A stretch of 10,957 bases of DNA from an uncultured Elusimicrobia bacterium (GTDB lineage: Bacteria; Elusimicrobiota; Endomicrobiia; Endomicrobiales; Endomicrobiaceae), in contig CAMVLN010000043.1 of the NCBI GenBank assembly GCA_947168325.1, forward strand, positions 1-10,957, read 5' to 3'. The position numbers and the translations under genes are program-made. Below the pieces are notes generated by a model that was given only the letters and a program-made list of their open reading frames with translations, had not been told where the DNA came from and searched no databases. Each line of letters begins with the position of its first letter. Within the stretch, counting starts at the first letter, position 1. Below are positions 6,837 through 10,957 of the stretch, piece after piece.

Positions 6837-7004
6837 TTATTTAATGTTGTTTATAAAAGATATTAGCAATAATACAACCATTGCTAGTATAAGTAAAACT
6901 GCTAGTGGCAACGAAACTTTTTGTTTAGCAATTTTACAAAATATGCCTATCACAAAGTTACCTATTGCTGCTAAACATAATAAGATTATAATTATGACAC
7001 ACAA
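6837..7004 (-). CDS. Possible small membrane protein, 55 residues, TTG start
   Basis: I do not recognise this protein. A minus-strand frame open from a TGA six codons upstream encodes two strongly hydrophobic segments, CVIIIILLCLAAIGNFVIGI and LPLAVLLILAMVVLLLISF. They are joined by a short basic loop (CKIAKQKVS), and the C-terminus is NNIK before a TAA. That is the layout of a two-helix inner-membrane miniprotein. There is no in-frame ATG near the front; the most likely start is TTG at 7002-7004 with GGA about ten bases upstream, which is a weak site. It sits 86 bases after the TM1266-like gene and ends 28 bases before tRNA-Leu. AT-rich DNA readily produces hydrophobic frames by chance, so this may not be a gene. 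Confidence 0.35.
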   Translation of the reverse strand: MCVIIIILLCLAAIGNFVIGIFCKIAKQKVSLPLAVLLILAMVVLLLISFINNIK

Positions 7005-7090
7005 AAAAATATTTCCATATTCTCATAAAAAATATCTAAACTAAATATTTATAATCATTTTGAAATATGTAACTTTATTATAAAATTTTT

Positions 7091-7336
7091 CTATATTGAA
7101 ACTGTTTTTACTACAACACCTTCAATTTTAGATAGCTTTTTAATCATCAAATTAATTTCTCTTTTGTTACCTAAAAATTCCAAAATAATAAGTCCTGTTT
7201 GAGAACATTTTTTACTAGTACTATCTGTTATTCCTAATCTTGTTTTTATAAGACACCCATATTCACATAAAACCTCTTGAACCAAAACGGATACAGATTT
7301 TCTTTGTTTAACTGAAATGATAATAATGTTCTTCAT
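7091..7336 (-). CDS. TM1266-type putative [FeFe]-hydrogenase system regulator
   Basis: This 81-residue protein matches the TM1266 family (TIGR03959, putative iron-only hydrogenase system regulator), small ACT/NikR-C-like domains. Visible family features are the opening beta strand with KQRKSVSVLVQEVLCEYG (residues 10-27), the RLGI turn (about 33-36), the strand GLIILEFLG, and the closing KIEGVVVKT. Its length is the whole family length and no DNA-binding domain is present. Known relatives often lie beside [FeFe]-hydrogenase or HydEFG maturase genes; none is in this window, so its partner or ligand is unknown. The ATG is preceded by AGGAGGG eight bases upstream, one of the best ribosome sites in the window. 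The gene ends in TAG, showing that TAG is an ordinary stop codon here. Confidence 0.8.
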   Translation of the reverse strand: MKNIIIISVKQRKSVSVLVQEVLCEYGCLIKTRLGITDSTSKKCSQTGLIILEFLGNKREINLMIKKLSKIEGVVVKTVSI

Positions 7337-7364
7337 ACTTTTTCCCTCCTATTATTTTGTTTAA

Positions 7365-7370
7365 ATTATA
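7365..7370 (-). promoter_or_regulatory. Candidate -10 box for the TM1266-like gene
   Basis: A perfect TATAAT lies on the minus strand 29 bases before the ATG. No good -35 box is found 16-18 bases upstream, so a promoter is suggested but weakly supported. Confidence 0.35.
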
Positions 7371-7527
7371 CTTACAATTTTTCTTTTATATTTTAAAAAA
7401 ATATTTTAGTAATGTAGTCATTGTTTAATAATACTTTGCACTTTTTAATACTTTTAAAATTTTTTGTGTTCAAATCAATTACACCTCAAACTTATCTCAT
7501 GCTATAAGCATTAATAACTCTTTTTCG

Positions 7528-7543
7528 TATATTGTACAATATA
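7528..7543. repeat. Perfect 16-bp palindrome TATATTGTACAATATA
   Basis: This exact inverted repeat with no spacer lies in the 258-bp gap between the lipid kinase-like gene and the TM1266-like gene. It could be an operator half-site pair for a dimeric repressor (core TTGTACAA), but no known consensus is recognised and it is about 160 bases upstream of the candidate -10 box. Confidence 0.4.
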
Positions 7544-7573
7544 AATAAAGCAAAATCATTATAAACAATAGTA

Positions 7574-7596
7574 AAAATAAAATTATTTTTTATTTT
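7574..7596 (-). terminator. AT-only hairpin at end of lipid kinase-like gene
   Basis: A perfect 9-bp stem (AAAATAAAA / TTTTATTTT) with a five-base loop overlaps the stop codon of the upstream gene. With no GC pairs and only a short U-rich tail it would be a weak terminator at most. The position right after a cluster end is the main support. Confidence 0.25.
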
Positions 7597-8206
7597 AAAA
7601 AAATCTTGAAATATATGTGAGTATTCCTGCATTTATTATCTGCATCCAAAAATTATCATTCAATGGCCAAGGTATAGTTTCTATAAAAGCTGCAATTAAA
7701 GCCCCAACTATAGCAAGCCAACATCCTTTTTCAATTGTAAACTGGTTTGATGATAAAAAAACAATCAATCCAATTATTAAGCAAGAACAAAAACAAGCAA
7801 CAGTTCCCTCTAAAGATTTGCCTGCATATATTTTATGTTTACCATAAGTTCTACCAAAAAGTGCTGCACAAGCATCGCCAAAAGCAAGATATAAAAAACT
7901 TACTAAAACAAAAATTTTGTTTTCAAAAAATAATATTGTCAAAAAAGCTCCTGATAAAGTCCATGGAAGTCCACTAATTTTATGAGTTTCTGATTCTCTG
8001 TGAACTCCACCTAAAATTTTTAAAATAAATATGTTAAATTTTTCATTTTTAGCTCTAATAAATTCGCCTACTAAAACTATGGCTATAGCTATTAAAAATC
8101 CTATTAAAACTATATTTCTAGGGAGAAACCAAAATGCTATAACATAAATAAGTGAAAGGATATGAAAAGTTTTTCTTTTTATTTCGTCTTTAGCAAAACC
8201 CAACAT
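7595..8206 (-). CDS. CTP-dependent lipid/polyprenol kinase-like membrane protein (SEC59/DGK1/VTE5 family)
   Basis: Members of this family transfer phosphate from CTP to membrane alcohols (dolichol, phytol, diacylglycerol) or act as phosphatidate cytidylyltransferases. The 203-residue protein shows the N-terminal RKTFHI signature (11-16), the loop LAFGDACAALFGRTYGKHKI (107-126), GKSLEGT (129-135), and the C-terminal E176 and NDNFW (183-187), all usual landmarks of the family. About six to seven membrane helices are visible. The start ATG has AGGAG seven bases upstream and lies inside the end of the metallopeptidase gene (28-base overlap), indicating coupled expression. The true substrate cannot be read from sequence; in a bacterium, diacylglycerol, undecaprenol or a salvage alcohol are all possible. 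Confidence 0.8.
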   Translation of the reverse strand: MLGFAKDEIKRKTFHILSLIYVIAFWFLPRNIVLIGFLIAIAIVLVGEFIRAKNEKFNIFILKILGGVHRESETHKISGLPWTLSGAFLTILFFENKIFVLVSFLYLAFGDACAALFGRTYGKHKIYAGKSLEGTVACFCSCLIIGLIVFLSSNQFTIEKGCWLAIVGALIAAFIETIPWPLNDNFWMQIINAGILTYISRFF

Positions 8207-8865
8207 TTGCTTACTCCTATAAAAATATATTTATAAAAATTTATGCAATCGTTAAAAACTTTAACAAAAAAATCGTTAATTTCAATATTACTAGGAAATA
8301 TCCAAGCCAAAATCAATACAACCATTATTATATTAATAAAACAAACAAAAATAAAAGAAAAAAATCGCCCGTATATTATCATATCTTCTTGCCCAACTTT
8401 TATTGCATAAAAAGTTAGTGCATAGTAAAAAGCAAGTGCTATTCCAGAAAAAAATAAAAACCAAGAATATATTTGAACAACATCCATAAACCATGCAAGA
8501 GCAAAATATACAAGAATTATAATTATTGGATATATCGGAACAAAATATGGTGCTAATGTTATAAAAATATTATTTTTTGTAAGAGTAACACTTCCTTTAT
8601 TTCTAGAAACTTTAAACTTTTTTATTTGTGCTCCACTTAAAAGTCCTGCTAATGCATGTGTAAGTTCATGTCCAAAAACATAAGTAGACATAGGCTTAAA
8701 AAATATTACTTGAAACAAAACATACATTGCTATTCCTAACCAAAAAGGAACAATATTTATATTTGTTTGTCCTGCAAATAAAAAAAATAATTTAAAAAAA
8801 TCATACATAAGTACTATCAATAAGGGCAGTAGTATTACTGATAGTACAAATCTAATTTGATTCAC
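8179..8865 (-). CDS. Integral-membrane zinc metallopeptidase, M50-like
   Basis: This 228-residue polytopic membrane protein contains the zinc motif HELTH (residues 66-70) inside FGHELTHALAGLLSGAQI. That is the arrangement of M50/M50B-like site-2-type proteases, where two His bind zinc and Glu activates water. Asp161 in VGQEDM, about 90 residues later in a membrane-proximal segment, is the best candidate for the third ligand. Hydrophobic segments lie near 7-30, 40-56, 102-126, 133-152 and 170-190. No PDZ domain is present. The start is GTG at 8863-8865, eleven bases after the barrel gene, with only a weak ribosome site, so translation may depend on the upstream gene. The substrate is unknown; a role in membrane-protein cleavage is inferred from the family. 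Confidence 0.8.
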   Translation of the reverse strand: MNQIRFVLSVILLPLLIVLMYDFFKLFFLFAGQTNINIVPFWLGIAMYVLFQVIFFKPMSTYVFGHELTHALAGLLSGAQIKKFKVSRNKGSVTLTKNNIFITLAPYFVPIYPIIIILVYFALAWFMDVVQIYSWFLFFSGIALAFYYALTFYAIKVGQEDMIIYGRFFSFIFVCFINIIMVVLILAWIFPSNIEINDFFVKVFNDCINFYKYIFIGVSKCWVLLKTK

Positions 8866-8876
8866 AATAACTTATT

Positions 8877-9614
8877 TTAAAAACCCAAATTGAAACCAAA
8901 TGAATAATTTGGAATACCATCATTGTAAGTAATACCTAATGACCCATTTAAAATAAGTACAGATACTGCTATTCCAAAACCATAACTCATTTTATCTGTA
9001 GCTTTAGACATACCGTCATAAATTGAAGATTTTGCTGTGGTATTGGTTCTATCCCATCCTATACCTATGTAAGGTGTTACAAAAGGAATTGGAAATGTAG
9101 CTATTGCACCTAATGCAATATTGTTGTTATTAACTTTATTGGAGCCTGAACTTACATTTAAAATTGAATACATACCCTGAACTGTAATTGATGGAATAAA
9201 TAAAATTGAACTATCATATACATCATATCTTAAACCTATACCATATAAATTAGAACCATAAAAATATCCATACTTTGCCATTACATCAAATCCACAAAGT
9301 AGTCCTAGTGAAGCTTTTAACATAGGCATATATAAACGGTCTGTTCCTTCTGCTTTCATTATTTCATTACTAACACTTGTGGTATGAAAATTTATGCCAA
9401 TATCCAAACTACCCAATCCCAAATTGGCACTAACACCATAGTTGCCACTAGTCATAACCTTTCCCATATCTTTAGATAAATGTTCTAAATATCTTTTTGC
9501 TTGAAAATTAGACCCCGCCGAATTCATAACATCATTAAATTTATCTAACGGTTTTGCAGAAACTGCCACTGAAACAAACACCAAACATACACACACTGAC
9601 AATATTTTTTTCAT
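8877..9614 (-). CDS. Predicted outer-membrane beta-barrel protein
   Basis: I do not recognise a named family. The protein (245 residues from the chosen start) begins with a classical signal peptide: MKK, a hydrophobic core LSVCVCLVFVSVAV, and a likely signal peptidase I cut after VSA. The mature part is rich in alternating aromatic/Gly strands (for example NYGVSANLGLGSLDIGINF, KYGYFYGSNLYGIGLRY, and TPYIGIGW) and ends in Phe (NYSFGFNLGF), the BamA-recognised C-terminus of outer-membrane barrels. It probably forms 8-10 strands. An in-frame ATG four codons earlier (9626) exists, but GGGGGGA lies between the two and serves as ribosome site for the ATG at 9612-9614. It is followed 11 bases later by the metallopeptidase gene. 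Its role (porin, adhesin or structural) is unknown. Confidence 0.8.
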   Translation of the reverse strand: MKKILSVCVCLVFVSVAVSAKPLDKFNDVMNSAGSNFQAKRYLEHLSKDMGKVMTSGNYGVSANLGLGSLDIGINFHTTSVSNEIMKAEGTDRLYMPMLKASLGLLCGFDVMAKYGYFYGSNLYGIGLRYDVYDSSILFIPSITVQGMYSILNVSSGSNKVNNNNIALGAIATFPIPFVTPYIGIGWDRTNTTAKSSIYDGMSKATDKMSYGFGIAVSVLILNGSLGITYNDGIPNYSFGFNLGF

Positions 9615-9744
9615 TTTTCCCCCCATATAAAAATTTATCTTATAAATCTTAGATTAAAACTTATTAACCATACTTTTTATTATTTTAGTTATTTTAATTT
9701 TTGCTTATTAAAAATTTTATTTATAAACTATAATTTATAATTTT

Positions 9745-10545
9745 CTAGTAATTTAAATTTTCTTTCTCCCAAATAATTTTTATACCTTCCAATGTAAGTT
9801 CACAAACAACATCATCTATTTCTTCCATTTCTTTTACCATAAGATAAGAAAGTCCACCTGTTGCAATAACTTTTATATTATTTGCCATCATTTCGTTTTT
9901 TATTCTGTGTAAAATTTCTTTTACTAAACCAATATATCCATAATATAAACCTGACTGAATACATTCCTCTGTAGTTCTACCTATAATTTTTGCAGGCATA
10001 TTGATATTAACTTGTGGAAGTTTTGCAGTTTTTTGTGTAAGAGCTTCTGCTGAAATTTGTGGACCAGCAGTAATTACCCCACCTAGATAAGCTCCATTTT
10101 TATCTACACAATCAAAAGTTGTAGCAGTTCCAAAATCTATAACTATTGCCGCTGTTTTATATTTTTCATAAACCGCAACAGCATCTGCGATTCTATCCGC
10201 ACCTACTTCTTGCGGATTGTTATATAAAAATTTTAAATTAGCACAATGTTTGCTATTAACAAAAAAAACATCCTTTTTAAAATATCTTTTAGCTAAATTT
10301 GTAAAAATATTATCAAGAGAAGGGACAACACTTGCAATAGCAATTGCTTTAATTTGTTGTTTTGTTATATCTATGTTAGAATAATAAAAAATATCTAAAA
10401 TTTTTATAGCATACTCATCTGCAGTCTTTTTTTTTGATGTTGCTATTCTCCAAATTTGGAAAGGTTTTTCTTCCACTTTTTTATTATCAAACTTAAATAA
10501 ACCAAGTGTAATATTTGTGTTTCCAATATCTATTGCCAAAAACAT
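9745..10545 (-). CDS. coaX: Type III pantothenate kinase
   Basis: CoaX phosphorylates pantothenate with ATP, the first step of coenzyme A synthesis; it needs a monovalent cation and is not feedback-inhibited by CoA. The 266-residue protein has the expected length and ASKHA fold motifs: the phosphate loop DIGNTN (6-11), PQEVGADRIADAV (111-123) with the catalytic Asp117, DFGTATTFD (137-145), GGVITAGP (155-162) and ATGGLS (228-233). The ATG is preceded by AAGGAG with a five-base spacer, and the stop is TAG. It stands 131 bases downstream of the fumarase gene and 131 bases upstream of the barrel gene, so it may be a single transcription unit. A TATAAA lies about 35 bases before the start but no convincing -35 box accompanies it. 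Confidence 0.96.
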   Translation of the reverse strand: MFLAIDIGNTNITLGLFKFDNKKVEEKPFQIWRIATSKKKTADEYAIKILDIFYYSNIDITKQQIKAIAIASVVPSLDNIFTNLAKRYFKKDVFFVNSKHCANLKFLYNNPQEVGADRIADAVAVYEKYKTAAIVIDFGTATTFDCVDKNGAYLGGVITAGPQISAEALTQKTAKLPQVNINMPAKIIGRTTEECIQSGLYYGYIGLVKEILHRIKNEMMANNIKVIATGGLSYLMVKEMEEIDDVVCELTLEGIKIIWEKENLNY

Positions 10546-10653
10546 TTTTACTCCTTAAAAAATACTAAACAATTTTTATAAAATTAGAAGGCCAAAGAAT
10601 TGGATAATTTAAAATTAAGCTGTAAAAATACCACATACATTTTAATAATAAAT

Positions 10654-10673
10654 AAAATTTTTGCTTTAGCAAA
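10654..10673 (-). terminator. Weak candidate terminator after the fumarase gene
   Basis: Immediately after the fumarase stop, the minus-strand RNA can form UUUGC-UAAA-GCAAA followed by AA and a U-rich run. The stem is only five pairs, so this is a weak candidate. Confidence 0.35.
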
Positions 10674-10676
10674 CTT

Positions 10677-10957
10677 TTAATCTTCTATTCTTACAAATAA
10701 GCTATTCCCTTTATAATCTATCCCAACTATTAACGGAAAATCTTCAATTATTAATTCATAAATTGCTTCAGGTCCTAAATCTTCAAAAGCAACCAATTTA
10801 AAACTTTTCACTTTTTGAGATATTAAAGCACCAACCCCACCTGTTGCAAGAAGATATATCGCCTTATTTTCCATTATTGAATCAACAACATCTTTACTTC
10901 TTTTTCCTTTACCTATAATAATTTTTACACCATTTGATAACATTGTTGGTGTATAAA
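10677..10957 (-). CDS. Class I fumarate hydratase, beta subunit/C-terminal domain (5' end beyond window)
   Basis: Class I fumarases are oxygen-sensitive [4Fe-4S] enzymes that interconvert fumarate and malate; tartrate dehydratase beta subunits share this domain. The visible 93 residues are the end of the domain: YTPTML leading into NGVKIIIGKGKRSKDVVDSI, then ATGGVGALISQKVK, FEDLGPEAIYEL and EDFPLIVGIDYKGN. The frame is open through the window edge, so an internal ATG at 10941-10943 is not the true start; TPTML matches the TP-x-ML that precedes GVKIIIGKG in relatives. Whether the alpha domain is fused or separate cannot be told from here. The iron-sulfur cysteines belong to the alpha part and are not expected in this piece. 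Together with the hydrogenase-type regulator it suggests anaerobic metabolism. Confidence 0.88.
   Translation of the reverse strand, partial: YTPTMLSNGVKIIIGKGKRSKDVVDSIMENKAIYLLATGGVGALISQKVKSFKLVAFEDLGPEAIYELIIEDFPLIVGIDYKGNSLFVRIED

Noticed and set aside
6757..7044. Plus-strand frame of 95 codons
   Set aside because: Its start lies inside tRNA-Leu and it has no ribosome binding site or recognisable domain; it shadows the opposite strand.
7617..7977. Two overlapping plus-strand frames of 76 codons
   Set aside because: Both lie antisense to the lipid-kinase-like gene with its clear family motifs, and are shadows.
1..10957. CRISPR array, prophage genes, or an obvious new defence system
   Set aside because: No regularly spaced direct repeats, cas, phage structural or nuclease genes were seen. 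The only modification gene is the broken methyltransferase, with no restriction partner in view.

Overview
The window is about 11 kb of very AT-rich bacterial DNA. Every intact gene lies on the minus strand; the only plus-strand coding remnant is a decayed transposase. A secreted beta-barrel protein ending in Phe points to a diderm (Gram-negative) cell. A TM1266-type [FeFe]-hydrogenase regulator and a class I fumarase subunit point to an anaerobe. The low GC, the decayed insertion sequence and the damaged genes fit a host-associated lineage undergoing genome reduction. An Endomicrobium/Elusimicrobiota-like bacterium would fit, but that is inference and not proven by any marker here.

Layout, read in the direction of transcription from the right end. 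First come the C-terminal part of a class I fumarate hydratase beta subunit (cut by the window edge) and coaX (type III pantothenate kinase). Next is a tight cluster of an outer-membrane beta-barrel protein, an integral-membrane HELTH metallopeptidase (M50-like) and a CTP-dependent lipid/polyprenol kinase-like membrane protein; the last two overlap. Then come a TM1266-type ACT-like regulator, a possible tiny two-helix membrane protein with a TTG start, tRNA-Leu(CAG), and dcd (dCTP deaminase). After dcd lies a 785-bp relic of a DDE-transposase insertion sequence, bounded by 22-bp terminal inverted repeats that still match at 21 positions. Left of it, a strong sigma70-type promoter drives a compact run: guaB (IMP dehydrogenase of the Tritrichomonas foetus type), pstS, pstC, pstA, and a beta-class DNA methyltransferase interrupted by an in-frame amber codon.

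How the genes work together. PstS, PstC and PstA form the binding protein and channel of a high-affinity phosphate importer, but the ATPase gene pstB is not in its usual place after pstA. The overlapping gene there is the methyltransferase. Purine (guaB) and phosphate uptake genes appear to share one transcript. The most striking observation is that the otherwise well-conserved dCTP deaminase carries alanine where the family has its catalytic glutamate (E. coli Glu138). I found no CRISPR array, prophage or obvious new defence system. The points most worth checking are the Dcd substitution, the amber-interrupted methyltransferase, the odd guaB-pst-methyltransferase operon, the insertion sequence relic and the barrel/protease/lipid-kinase cluster.
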